DNA of 64,000 nucleotides from Oscillatoriales cyanobacterium USR001 (GCA_001698425.1 MBRE01000055.1:59547-123546); one strand, 5' to 3'; shown: positions 8,651-18,036, numbered from the stretch's first letter. Numbers and translations are program-made. Notes: a model not told the origin generated them from the letters alone.

Positions 8651-11600
8651 TTAATAGCTAATTTTTCGGTAAGGCGGTGCGATCGCGAGTACAGAAGGCA
8701 CGATATTGGGGGCGGCTAATCTCAGAAATCCGTAGCCAATGCCAGCAATTCCTGTCATCAAACCTAAATTTTCTACTCGCTGCGGTACGTCGCAAATCCA
8801 ACCGTATTGGGCAATACTTTCGATCGCATTAAGAGCAATATTATTAATTTCCGATCGCCCGGAAGTATTCAATATTTGCCGATCGCAATTCAGGAATTCC
8901 AGATTGCCGAGATCGCCGTTGCATAGAGAATGATTGTTACCAAAACCGCGCGCGATCGCAGTTTCCCGCGCCGCCTCGATCTCAGCCAAAATTTCCCCAT
9001 CCTGAAAATGGCGGAGTGAATGCAATCGCCCAAAACCGATACCGGGTGCGCCGTGACTCCATCCCAAGCTGAAAAATTGAGTGCGATCGCGCTCAAATCG
9101 CAAATCAGGCCAGTTTTTTACCTTTTCTGAAAACAAACTGCGCTCGTAAGCGATCGCACCCACCGCCGCCGAGTGAAAACGTTCCGCACCTGTCAGCGCT
9201 GCCAACTCCAACAGCGCCCAAGCAATACCCGCCGCACCGTGAGAAAATCCTGTCAGGGGTTGACATCCGGGAATTGTCCGCCAACCGAGTCCCTTTGTCA
9301 TGTTTTCAGCTTTTTCGAGGATGCGATCGCCACACTGAAGCGCCACCGTTTTAATGCGATCGCCCCCAACACAACTATACAAACTCACTAAAGCCCCAAT
9401 ACACCCCGCCGCGCCGCCAATAATATCTAATTGCTCATCCTTAGAAATCAATGCTGGCAGGCGTTCCACCCATTCAACCGCCATGTATAACATCTCTGGC
9501 TGCTGCCACAAACTACCTAAGTGAGTCAAAGTATAAATCAACCCCGCCCAGCCGTTAAAAGCGCCAATGGATGAAATCAGCCTGCCCTCATATTCGACTT
9601 GGTGCAGTACCGATCGCATCCCTGCCTGGGCTAATTCTCGATAGCGATCCTGTTTTGTCACCGCACCCAAATAAGCCAGAAATAACGCTACACCGGGAAT
9701 CCCATCCCACAAATCCCACCCCAAAGGGCTAACCGCCCAGTGGCGAGTACCCGTAAAAACTGGCCCAATCCAGCCAGCCAAATCGCCTGCACGCACCGCT
9801 AAAAACGCCAATCTGTCGCCGATCGCGCTTGCTGCTTGCAGGCACGCCAACTCAGCCGCCCGATCGTCTGCGATCGTCTCCACCTTTGGCATCGCATAAC
9901 TAAGTGAGTTACCCGGTTCCACCACCATGCCTAACGTTGTGAGAGAAGTGCGAACAAACCATAGCTGACGCTCTAAATCGGCTTCATTCATGGCTTGTAG
10001 GCGTTGCTGCACCAACTCTAGCCCCGACTTGTCAAAAAAATCGCGAAAACATTCGCCGTTACTCGCCCACAGATGGCGCGAGTTGGGATACGTTGTGAGT
10101 TTGGGAATATCACCTTGCCACAAAGCCTCTCTCTCAGCGGGTATAACGCGCTCTAGGTATGGCAGCGCCGGGACTTCTACCCAAAGTTTATCGAAAAGGC
10201 GATCGCGATCGAGGGCATCCCGCAACAAATTTGGGTGAAAGCTTTCTTGCAGCAACAACCCGTAACTCCGGGTTTCCCGCAGGAAAACGCGCACTTCGTC
10301 TGTCGCAAAGCGATCTAAAAAATGGCTAAATTCCTCTCTATGCTTGACGATTAGCCGATAAGTCGCAGCAAATCCCGTTGCGATCGCCTTGGAATATGCC
10401 AACGCATTCACTAACTCCCCCTGCAAGCGCGGTTGATTCTGATTCTCTCCGATCGCGGTCGCTTGCCGAGAAACCTTTGCCTCATCAGTGTTTGAGGCTT
10501 TTAACCCAATTTTGCGCCCCATTCCCAACCTTTCGGGATTACCACCGATCGCGCTCACATCTACTGCATCTTTTGCGATCGCCTGGGGTTGTGGCAGCAA
10601 ACCCACGCGCAGTACCGATTTGCCCATTTCTCGACGGGCGGGAAGAACGGAATTTGGCGAATTTGGCGCAACTGGATGGGGGTGAAATAGGGATTCTAAG
10701 TCAATTAACACGGGGTGTTCCCCGGCTGCGATCAGGTTTTCGGCATGGAAATCAGTGCCTTGGATGGCGTGCAGTAGCGCTAGTAACCCGCCGAGGCGCT
10801 GGTAAAAGCGTTCGACGGCGGCGGGAGTTTCGCAACTGCTGGTATGGGCGAATTCTACCCATCCGTAATCGCCGCGATCGAGAATTTGCAAAGTGCGGAA
10901 ATTTATCTCACTTTTGGTGTTTAGCAATATGAGAAGTTCTTGGAAGTGAGCGTCTACGGCGAGGGGTTTGGGCTTGTAGGCGATTTGCCAACCTGAGCTA
11001 AACTTGGCGATCGCAACGCTACGGCCGCCGTTGTGAGCGTCACCCGCACCCGCTTTGACTTCTGCTAGAACTCCTAGCTCGATTTTGTGACCAAAGTGAG
11101 AGATGATTGTTTCCCAGTCATCGCAGAGGCGCTGGAGGAATTCTAAACTGAGATCGACCCAGATATTTATACAAATGACCAATTGTTGCGCTAATACTGG
11201 GTATTCTTGCAGGATCGCGATCGCAGTTTCGGGAGCTTGTAACCGCTGCAAGAAGCTCTGGAACCGCTGTTGAGGAGTTTCGCCCGTCAGTAAGCCTTGC
11301 AATCGTGCGGCATTTAGCTCTAGTGCCATTGTTGGGTTCAGCATCCAGAAGAAGCGATCGGGTAAAAATGCTAACAAAATTGATTCGATGGTAGTGCGAT
11401 CGAAGGGTAGGGACGATGTTTTTCTATCCTTTACTAAGGCGGCAATTCCTTGGTGCAAGCGGTTTTTACCTTGGGCAACCAGGGGCGCGATCGCGATCGT
11501 AAAACCTTCTGCCTCCGCGCGATATTGCTCCGCAACGCTGACGCGATCGCCCATCGTAAAAGCCCGATCTAGTTCCTCCAACCAACTTAGAGGCTTTCCA

Positions 11601-11854
11601 TGTCGCTTAGCCAGTGTTGAGACTGGTTCTCCCAACAGATACCGAAATTCTGCCTCAGTAATTCCCTCTAAAGCCAGTTTAGTATCAAAAAAAGTATCTT
11701 TTGTCAAGGGGTATTGCGATCGCCACCGCTGTAATCGGCGCTCGGCTAATTCCCCATCAAACTCATCTTTGCAGCCAGCGCCCAAAGACGCAATCCTTTC
11801 CCTCAGCGCGATCGCCCGATACCAACTCTCCCCTTGAAATGCTTGTCTATCCAT
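8651..11854 (-). CDS. lanM: Class II lanthipeptide synthetase LanM with degenerate cyclase zinc site
   Basis: A 1067-residue two-domain LanM. The N-terminal DUF4135 dehydratase (about residues 130-650) would phosphorylate and eliminate Ser/Thr in the core; it keeps the kinase-like motif DFHAENLIAAGEHP and LIDLESLFHP. The C-terminal LanC-like domain (about 715-1055) keeps the catalytic His872 in GFSHGAAG. However, the zinc ligands, normally Cys in WCHG and Cys-His in LCHG, read WSHG (Ser933) and LCNG (Cys978, Asn979): two of three are changed. Cyclisation may therefore be lost, altered or spontaneous. ATG at 11854 is the start. It is divergent from the porin, sharing a region with Fur box 3. 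ABC transporter follows downstream. Confidence 0.92.
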   Translation of the reverse strand: MDRQAFQGESWYRAIALRERIASLGAGCKDEFDGELAERRLQRWRSQYPLTKDTFFDTKLALEGITEAEFRYLLGEPVSTLAKRHGKPLSWLEELDRAFTMGDRVSVAEQYRAEAEGFTIAIAPLVAQGKNRLHQGIAALVKDRKTSSLPFDRTTIESILLAFLPDRFFWMLNPTMALELNAARLQGLLTGETPQQRFQSFLQRLQAPETAIAILQEYPVLAQQLVICINIWVDLSLEFLQRLCDDWETIISHFGHKIELGVLAEVKAGAGDAHNGGRSVAIAKFSSGWQIAYKPKPLAVDAHFQELLILLNTKSEINFRTLQILDRGDYGWVEFAHTSSCETPAAVERFYQRLGGLLALLHAIQGTDFHAENLIAAGEHPVLIDLESLFHPHPVAPNSPNSVLPARREMGKSVLRVGLLPQPQAIAKDAVDVSAIGGNPERLGMGRKIGLKASNTDEAKVSRQATAIGENQNQPRLQGELVNALAYSKAIATGFAATYRLIVKHREEFSHFLDRFATDEVRVFLRETRSYGLLLQESFHPNLLRDALDRDRLFDKLWVEVPALPYLERVIPAEREALWQGDIPKLTTYPNSRHLWASNGECFRDFFDKSGLELVQQRLQAMNEADLERQLWFVRTSLTTLGMVVEPGNSLSYAMPKVETIADDRAAELACLQAASAIGDRLAFLAVRAGDLAGWIGPVFTGTRHWAVSPLGWDLWDGIPGVALFLAYLGAVTKQDRYRELAQAGMRSVLHQVEYEGRLISSIGAFNGWAGLIYTLTHLGSLWQQPEMLYMAVEWVERLPALISKDEQLDIIGGAAGCIGALVSLYSCVGGDRIKTVALQCGDRILEKAENMTKGLGWRTIPGCQPLTGFSHGAAGIAWALLELAALTGAERFHSAAVGAIAYERSLFSEKVKNWPDLRFERDRTQFFSLGWSHGAPGIGFGRLHSLRHFQDGEILAEIEAARETAIARGFGNNHSLCNGDLGNLEFLNCDRQILNTSGRSEINNIALNAIESIAQYGWICDVPQRVENLGLMTGIAGIGYGFLRLAAPNIVPSVLAIAPPYRKISY

Positions 11855-11954
11855 TGCCTTTACACCCTAACTCCTTGAATGCCAACCGTACCCCAATTCA
11901 TTGCATAGCCTTGATTTCGGGCAAAATTGGCGATCGCGCTTGACTTTACTTTGT

Positions 11955-11973
11955 GATTATGATAATCATTATC
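11955..11973. promoter_or_regulatory. Fur box 3 (lanM / porin divergent promoter)
   Basis: The 19 bases match 18 of 19 positions of GATAATGATAATCATTATC. The site lies 100 bp upstream of lanM and 152 bp upstream of the porin, so a single site could control both divergent operons. Confidence 0.87.
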
Positions 11974-12125
11974 GTAGCGGTTGTAAAGGCGATAATCAAA
12001 AGCTGAAGCTAAAAATTAATAAAAGCGCGTAACACAGTTTTACATCATGTCTTTTGGCCAGCTTAACAACCCCGTACAAATATTACAAAGATATCAAATA
12101 CATCAGGTATCTGTGAGGAATTTTC

Positions 12126-14045
12126 ATGTTAAAAATTTTGTGGAATACTGTGCTATTTAGCCAAGTAACAGTTTGTGCTTTTCTAGCAGTTTGTGGGAGC
12201 GCGATCGCCAGTGAAGCACCAGATTCAACCCAAGCTATACCCAATCAAAATCAAGAAAAAATAGCCGATTTAACAGCAGAAAATTTTCCTGCGATCGCCG
12301 ATCCATTAGAACAGCCTAACACCAGTTCAGAGCCAATGGATCAAGTTACATCCGTCTCCCAACTTTCCGACGTACAGCCCACAGATTGGGCATTTCAAGC
12401 ACTACAATCATTAGTAGAACGCTACGGCTGCATCGCAGGATATCCCGACGGAACCTATCGCGGCAACCGCGCTCTAACCCGTTACGAATTTGCCGCCGGA
12501 TTAAACGCTTGCTTAGACCAAGTTAACAGATTAATTGCCAGTGCCACAGCTAATTTAGTCACCAAAGAAGACTTAACAACCATCCAAAAATTGCAAGAAG
12601 AATTTGCCGCCGAACTTGCCACCTTACGCGGCAAAATTGACACCCTAGAAGCTAGAACTTCCGAACTCGAAGCCAACCAATTTTCAACCACCACAAAATT
12701 GAGAGGAGAAGTAATTTTTGCCGTCACAGACGTATTAGTAGGCGATGGCGAAAAAGTCCGCCTGCCTTTATCACCCCTCAACCCATTTACCGGCGCACCA
12801 AGAGAAAGATTTAGAGAGTTTACTACCGACGATCAAAGCACCGTTTTTGCTAACAGAGTCAGGCTGGAATTACTAACAAGTTTCACCGGACAAGATCAGT
12901 TAAAAATTCGCCTGACAGCAGGTAATTCCGCACACCCCGCCCGACGCGCACCTGACAATATTCGAGGCTTTGAATATGGCCCAAACCCAGTTACAGCTTA
13001 TCAATCCGGCGGGAATCAAGCTGATGTAGCTAGAACAAATGAAGGTCAACAAACCTTTCAAGATATCAGCACATTATCTGCCAATAATACCTTCGGATTA
13101 ACAGCATTAAGTTATGAGTTTCCCATTACTTCTCGCTTGCAAGCTGTGATTATGGCAAAAGATGGCGAACACATGGAATATGTACCAACAACATTCAGCC
13201 TATTTGATGATGGCAATGGCGGAACTCGTTCTCTATCTATTCTCGGTCAACGCAACCCAATTTATAGCCTGGGCGGATTAGGTGCTGGCGCTGGATTGAC
13301 TTATGAATTTAGCGACAAATTAAGTCTCAGCGTTGGATATTTAGCTGGAACTGCGGAAAATCCCACTCAAGGAAATGGCTTATTCGACGGGAGAAATTCT
13401 GTTCTCGCTCAGTTAACATTTAACCCCACCCGTAACCTATCTTTGGGCTTAATTTACAACAAAAATTATCAAGTCGGCAGTCCTCTATTTAACAATGATG
13501 TTGGCACTTCATTAGCCAATAGCCCAATTTTCTTGACCGATAAATATGCCACAAATTCCTATGGCTTATCCGCCTTGTGGCGAGTTAATCGTAGATTTGC
13601 GATCGGCGGCTGGTTTAGCTATACTGATGTTAAAAGTTTTGGAGGAACATTAGCCCCTGGTACGCCCTTTGAAACTCGTTTTAGCAGCAGCAATGCTGAT
13701 ATTTTCAGTTACGGTATAACCCTAGCTTTTCCTGACTTAGGAAAAGAGGGAAATTTAGGAGGGATTGTGATTGGTGTTCCTCCTTATGTAACTAGCGCCA
13801 AAACCCCTTCTCCCTTCGATGAACCTCAAAGCGTACCGGGAAATCGGGCTGGTTATGACACTAAAGATTTAGTCAGGCGAATTCCCGATCGCACTATTCC
13901 TTTTCACATTGAAGCTTTCTACGTTTATCGCCTCACGGATAATATTTTACTCACTCCTGGTTTGATTTGGTTAACGGCTCCTAATCAAAGCAATAAAAAT
14001 CCTGATGTTCTGATTGGAACCTTGAGAGCTACATTCCTTTTTTAA
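12126..14045 (+). CDS. SLH-domain OprB-type outer-membrane porin ('iron uptake porin' family)
   Basis: A 639-residue cyanobacterial porin. A signal peptide covers about residues 1-28, an SLH domain about 75-125 (DVQPTDWAFQALQSLVERYG), a short coiled coil about 135-180 that spans to the peptidoglycan, then an OprB-type beta-barrel ending in Phe. Members of this family are linked to iron uptake in cyanobacteria. The Shine-Dalgarno GAGGA lies 7 nt before the ATG. Fur box 3 is upstream. The stop codon directly abuts an ATGGAGTCA that is repeated at the TfuA start, suggesting the two genes were once contiguous. It could serve ion entry or export of the peptide product. Confidence 0.88.
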   Translation: MLKILWNTVLFSQVTVCAFLAVCGSAIASEAPDSTQAIPNQNQEKIADLTAENFPAIADPLEQPNTSSEPMDQVTSVSQLSDVQPTDWAFQALQSLVERYGCIAGYPDGTYRGNRALTRYEFAAGLNACLDQVNRLIASATANLVTKEDLTTIQKLQEEFAAELATLRGKIDTLEARTSELEANQFSTTTKLRGEVIFAVTDVLVGDGEKVRLPLSPLNPFTGAPRERFREFTTDDQSTVFANRVRLELLTSFTGQDQLKIRLTAGNSAHPARRAPDNIRGFEYGPNPVTAYQSGGNQADVARTNEGQQTFQDISTLSANNTFGLTALSYEFPITSRLQAVIMAKDGEHMEYVPTTFSLFDDGNGGTRSLSILGQRNPIYSLGGLGAGAGLTYEFSDKLSLSVGYLAGTAENPTQGNGLFDGRNSVLAQLTFNPTRNLSLGLIYNKNYQVGSPLFNNDVGTSLANSPIFLTDKYATNSYGLSALWRVNRRFAIGGWFSYTDVKSFGGTLAPGTPFETRFSSSNADIFSYGITLAFPDLGKEGNLGGIVIGVPPYVTSAKTPSPFDEPQSVPGNRAGYDTKDLVRRIPDRTIPFHIEAFYVYRLTDNILLTPGLIWLTAPNQSNKNPDVLIGTLRATFLF

Positions 14046-14161
14046 ATGGAGTCAGAAACCGCGTTTCTTTATCTGGGATCGGAAACCGGGTTTCTTCCTA
14101 AATATCTCGTTCAAAATCCAATTTTATCGAGAAACCCGGTTTCTTTACCTTTATGGAGTCA
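14046..14161. repeat. Palindromic GAAACCSGGTTTC element with 9-bp flanking duplication
   Basis: Several copies of GAAACCGGGTTTCT and its reverse arm fill 14055-14152. The nonamer ATGGAGTCA occurs immediately on both sides (14046-14054 and 14153-14161), which looks like a target-site duplication. The insertion separates the porin stop codon from the TfuA start codon. Related hairpins are common at 33.5-40.2 kb. Confidence 0.7.
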
Positions 14162-15589
14162 TTTCTACCCACTGCTGTATTCTTAGGCCCATCTCTCAGA
14201 ATTGATGAAGCTAAAAAAATTCTCCATGCCAACTATTATCCTCCAGTTCGGAGGGGAGATATTTATCGAATTATCCCATCTGGTGTCGAAACTATTATTT
14301 TAATTGATGGAGTATTTCACCAGGAAAGACCTGTTTGGCAACGCGAAATTTTGGACGCAATTAATGCCGGAATTAAGGTTTATGGTGCATCAGGGGTAGG
14401 AGCATTGAGAGCCGCAGAATTGCATGAATTTGGCATGAAGGGTTGCGGCACAATTTTTGAATGGTATCGAGATGGAATTATTGATGGAGATGACGAAATT
14501 TGGCTAACTTATGGTGACGATTCCCATAACTTCTGCCCGATTTCAGAACCGCTAATTAATATCCGCTATACTTTACTTAATGCTGTTAAAGATGGTTTGC
14601 TGAGAGGAGAACAAGCAGAAGGATTAATTAGCTTTGCCAAACAATTATATTATCCCGATCGTTCCTATCAGCAGCTTCTTAAAAGTCCAGTTTTACAACA
14701 GCTATCTCCCTTAGATTTTGCCGAGGTCAAAACTTATCTAATGACACAACAAGTGGATCTAAAAAGGCTGGATGCTATGCAAGTGCTGAATTGGCAATCT
14801 GAATCTTCCCAGAAACAAGAGATTATCTCTAGTAAGCCGCAGCAATTAGAATTACCAGTGCCAGAAATTCTCAGTAAAATAGTTGCAATGACAGGCTTTA
14901 TTCGCAGCGATCGAATTTGCACAGGTAGAGAACTTTTATTGGCAGTAAAACAGGATGTTAATTTGCTAAAACAGATGCAAATCACTTTATCAAAACACTG
15001 TTTTATTCAGGAGTGGGTACAGCAAAATGGCATTGTTTATCCAGAAGAGAATTTAGAGTTTGACTTGGCTGAGTGGGAAAAAGTACATGAGATTGTTTGC
15101 GATATTAAATGGTTGCAGTCGAATGGTTTAACTTTTTGTAGCTATAGGAAATTAATGCGCGATCGCCTAGCAATTGATTGGATAATTAACCAAGGCCCAG
15201 AATATTTTGGAATCAAGGGAAATTTAGAGCAATCTATTCAGGAAGAATTGCTAATTACCAACAGTAATTTATCTTATCTCTCTCAGGCAGAATTAACTGC
15301 TTTACGGTACAAAATATCGCAACGCTATTTTATTTTAGAATGGGCAACCCAAAACAATATTTTTCCCGATCGACAACTAAAAAATTACCTAGAAAATAAA
15401 GATCCAGAAAGTATATCTGCTAATAGCTTTAATGATTTTAATAAAATTATATCACCAACTATAGCCTTTGAAGAGTGGATTATCAACCAAGGCCCCAACT
15501 ATTTTGGAATTAGTTGGAGTTTTTCTAATGCCTTATGCCAAGAGTTACAAATTACTGGAAAAGCCGCACACTTACTCGAAAACAACTAA
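14153..15589 (+). CDS. tfuA: TfuA-like protein (YcaO partner)
   Basis: A 478-residue protein. The N-terminal TfuA core (about residues 7-130) has the recognisable blocks FLGPSL, PPVRRGDIYR, LIDGVFHQ, GASGVGALRAAEL and WYRDGIIDGDDE. TfuA proteins act with YcaO enzymes, for example in thioamide formation, where they are thought to supply or process a sulfur or amide donor. The C-terminal half holds an internal duplication: WIINQGPEYFGI near 343 and WIINQGPNYFGI near 442. YcaO starts 6 bp downstream, so the two are almost surely co-translated. The start codon lies in a 9-bp duplication next to a palindromic element. Confidence 0.88.
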   Translation: MESFLPTAVFLGPSLRIDEAKKILHANYYPPVRRGDIYRIIPSGVETIILIDGVFHQERPVWQREILDAINAGIKVYGASGVGALRAAELHEFGMKGCGTIFEWYRDGIIDGDDEIWLTYGDDSHNFCPISEPLINIRYTLLNAVKDGLLRGEQAEGLISFAKQLYYPDRSYQQLLKSPVLQQLSPLDFAEVKTYLMTQQVDLKRLDAMQVLNWQSESSQKQEIISSKPQQLELPVPEILSKIVAMTGFIRSDRICTGRELLLAVKQDVNLLKQMQITLSKHCFIQEWVQQNGIVYPEENLEFDLAEWEKVHEIVCDIKWLQSNGLTFCSYRKLMRDRLAIDWIINQGPEYFGIKGNLEQSIQEELLITNSNLSYLSQAELTALRYKISQRYFILEWATQNNIFPDRQLKNYLENKDPESISANSFNDFNKIISPTIAFEEWIINQGPNYFGISWSFSNALCQELQITGKAAHLLENN

Positions 15590-15595
15590 AAAAAT

Positions 15596-16753
15596 ATGGA
15601 TGTACTTACTAAAGCTTATGCGATTGGTACTCACCGTTTAATCTCACCTGAACAAACCTTAGCAAATATCCAGCCTTACTTACCAGCAGCAGGCATTACT
15701 CGTTGTGCGGATATCACTGGTTTAGATCGAATTGGTATTCCTGTTTATTGTTCTATAAAACCCGGCGGGCGCTTGGTACAAATCCACAACGGTAAGGGAT
15801 TATCTCAGATGGCGGCTAAAGTCTCAGCCCTAATGGAAGGAATAGAAGTTTTCCATGCCGAAAACCCATACTGCAATTTCGATCGCCGCAGTTTTAATGA
15901 TATTAATGCAAGCGATATATCAATAATTTCACCTGATATTTTACCACTTTACTTATCCCATAATTTCTTTAGCAAAGACTTAATAATCGACTGGATTAAA
16001 GCAGAAAATTTGCAGAAAGATGAAAGTGTATTGCTACCTGCAAGCGCTGTCTATCTGCGATCGCCGTCGCTGTATGGCTTTTCCTCAAATGGTCTTGCTA
16101 GTGGCAATCATATTGTGGAAGCAACCCTACATGGGCTTTATGAGTTAATTGAAAGAGATGCGATAGCTGGGGTGAGTATTAATGGCAAAATTGACCTTAA
16201 AAACTGTCAAATTATCGATCTAAATACGGTGGATGATGAGTTGATATGTTCGCTAATCGATCGGATTAAATCTGCTAATTTTAAGCTGGTATTAATCTGG
16301 CTAAAAAGTTGTATTTCAGTTAATACTTTTTGGGCGATTATCCTTGACAAAAATCCCTTGACTCCTGCAATTATGGTCAATTTCGGTTACGGAACACATC
16401 TAAGTGTTTCTGTAGCTGCGGCACGGGCAATTACTGAGGCTGCTCAATCTCGCTTGACATTTATTTATGGTGTTAGTGAAGAGTTAGCAGAGCCACTTCC
16501 TCGCGATCGTAGCCAGACTTATTATAAAATTTATGCTTATTTTGACCGTTTACAAGCAACAGCACCTTGGCAGAATTTCAGTAGTTTAGCTGGTAATAAT
16601 TTAAGCGAAGATTATGATTATATTTTGCGATGTCTGTGGAAAAATGGATATGAAAATATATTCCGAGTCGATCTGACACGACCAACCTTTAATATTCCAG
16701 TTGTTAAAGTTTTAGTGCCGGGGTTACGATATAACCCTTTGATAACGGGGTAA
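15596..16753 (+). CDS. ycaO: YcaO-domain protein (TfuA-associated)
   Basis: A 385-residue YcaO enzyme, a family that uses ATP to activate peptide amide bonds for azoline, thioamide or amidine formation. ATP/Mg-binding blocks are visible: KVSALMEGIEVFHAE near residue 80 and HIVEATLHGLYELIERDA near 170, plus TEAAQSRL near 280 and the terminal block VPVVKVLVPGLR. It lacks a fused E1/ocin-ThiF domain; the adjacent TfuA supports a thioamidation-type function. The C-terminus ends a few residues after the conserved block, about 46 bp before the right flanking repeat. The likely substrate is the precursor at 4434-4661, as no other candidate is seen in the island; this is inferred. Confidence 0.9.
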   Translation: MDVLTKAYAIGTHRLISPEQTLANIQPYLPAAGITRCADITGLDRIGIPVYCSIKPGGRLVQIHNGKGLSQMAAKVSALMEGIEVFHAENPYCNFDRRSFNDINASDISIISPDILPLYLSHNFFSKDLIIDWIKAENLQKDESVLLPASAVYLRSPSLYGFSSNGLASGNHIVEATLHGLYELIERDAIAGVSINGKIDLKNCQIIDLNTVDDELICSLIDRIKSANFKLVLIWLKSCISVNTFWAIILDKNPLTPAIMVNFGYGTHLSVSVAAARAITEAAQSRLTFIYGVSEELAEPLPRDRSQTYYKIYAYFDRLQATAPWQNFSSLAGNNLSEDYDYILRCLWKNGYENIFRVDLTRPTFNIPVVKVLVPGLRYNPLITG

Positions 16754-16799
16754 AGTTTTTGGTAGTATAGCTAGGAACTACGATGTTCAGGACTACGAT

Positions 16800-16952
16800 G
16801 GTTATATTTACGCAAGATTATTGAGTCAATACGAATATCAAATTACTGCCAAATTATATGAATTACGTTATTGCCAGGGCTAGTTAAACAAAAGTAAAAA
16901 AACAATTTAGAACAGTATTATATAATACAATATATTTTTATAGCACGTCTAA
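16800..16952 (+). pseudogene. Right 153-bp direct repeat: 3'-end remnant of the GT2 gene
   Basis: A gap-free copy of 2545-2697 with 5 mismatches. Its first 84 bases encode the C-terminus of the glycosyltransferase (GYIYARLLSQYEYQITAK...) but end at a TAG where the intact copy has CAG. No start exists. It sits directly upstream of the dehydrogenase gene and marks the right border of the RiPP island. Confidence 0.93.
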
Positions 16953-16956
16953 AATT

Positions 16957-17964
16957 ATGAAGGTAGCCGTATTCAGTACGAAATCCTACGATCGCCAATT
17001 TCTCACAGCCGCCAACGAGAAACAAGGACACGAGTTAGTATTTCTCGAACCACGTATCAACTTAGAAACTAGCGTATTAGCTGCTGGATTTCCCGCCATC
17101 TGTATTTTTGTCAACGACTTGCTAGATGCCACAATTTTAAATGCGATCGCCAAACAAGGAACCCGCTTAATCGCCCTACGTTCCGCCGGCTTCAACCATG
17201 TAGACCTAACCACCGCAAGGGATTTAAGCCTCACCGTCCTCCGAGTTCCCGCCTATTCCCCCTACGCCGTTGCCGAGCACGCCGTAGGCATGATTTTAGC
17301 ACTCAACCGTAAAATTCACCGCGCCTACAACCGCGTCCGAGAAGGAAACTTTGCCCTTGATGGCCTTTTAGGATTCGACTTGCATGGGCGCACAGCAGGA
17401 ATTATTGGTACTGGTAAAATCGGCGCACTGACCGCTAAAATATTAAGTGGTTTTGGCATGAAATTAGTCGGGTATGACGTTTTCCAGAATCCCGAATGTC
17501 TGGAAATAGGAATGAAATACGTTTCCCTAGCCGAACTTTTCGCTACCTCCGACATCATCAGCCTGCATTGTCCCTTAACACCAGAAACTTACCATCTAAT
17601 TAGCGATCGCTCTCTCACTCAAATGAAAGATGGAGTAATGCTAATCAATACCAGTCGCGGCGCTTTAATTAACGCCGAAGCCGCCACAAAAGCCCTCAAA
17701 TCGGGTAAAATCGGCTATCTCGGCTTAGATGTTTACGAGCAAGAGAGCGATCTGTTCTTTGAAAATCTGTCCGAGCAAGTGATTCAGGATGATGTTTTTC
17801 AACGCCTACTCACCTTTCCCAACGTACTGATCACAGGTCATCAAGCTTTCTTTACAGAGGAAGCTTTGATAAATATTGCTGAGACAACTCTAGCTAATAT
17901 TACCGACTTTGAGCAAAACCGCCCTTGTGCCAATGAAATCAGCATCGAGCGGTTGCGAAAATGA
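16957..17964 (+). CDS. ldhA: D-2-hydroxyacid (D-lactate) dehydrogenase
   Basis: A 335-residue NAD-dependent D-2-hydroxyacid dehydrogenase, probably reducing pyruvate to D-lactate in the cytosol. The NAD Rossmann motif GIIGTGKIG lies near residue 147, the catalytic Arg in NTSRGALIN near 232, Glu in DVYEQE near 262 and His in GHQAFFT near 296. The length fits the LdhA family. The start is 4 bp past the right flanking repeat of the RiPP island, so in the ancestral arrangement it probably followed the second glycosyltransferase directly. Confidence 0.9.
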   Translation: MKVAVFSTKSYDRQFLTAANEKQGHELVFLEPRINLETSVLAAGFPAICIFVNDLLDATILNAIAKQGTRLIALRSAGFNHVDLTTARDLSLTVLRVPAYSPYAVAEHAVGMILALNRKIHRAYNRVREGNFALDGLLGFDLHGRTAGIIGTGKIGALTAKILSGFGMKLVGYDVFQNPECLEIGMKYVSLAELFATSDIISLHCPLTPETYHLISDRSLTQMKDGVMLINTSRGALINAEAATKALKSGKIGYLGLDVYEQESDLFFENLSEQVIQDDVFQRLLTFPNVLITGHQAFFTEEALINIAETTLANITDFEQNRPCANEISIERLRK

Positions 17965-18036
17965 GTTAATAACTATCTGCTAGATTAATAGCAATTATCA
18001 ATTTGTCAATCCACGTCACAAGTGAGGAAATATAAG

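Noticed and set aside
10378..10932. Plus-strand frame of 184 codons inside lanM
   Set aside because: Shadow of the LanM dehydratase coding strand, with Arg/Ser/Pro-rich low-quality translation.
12046..12162. Short frame before the porin as a second precursor peptide
   Set aside because: It has no Gly-Gly or leader pattern, and overlaps the porin start in another frame.
14046..14190. Short frame starting at the first ATGGAGTCA as a peptide gene
   Set aside because: It reads through the palindromic element and into tfuA in the wrong frame; no ribosome binding site or leader.
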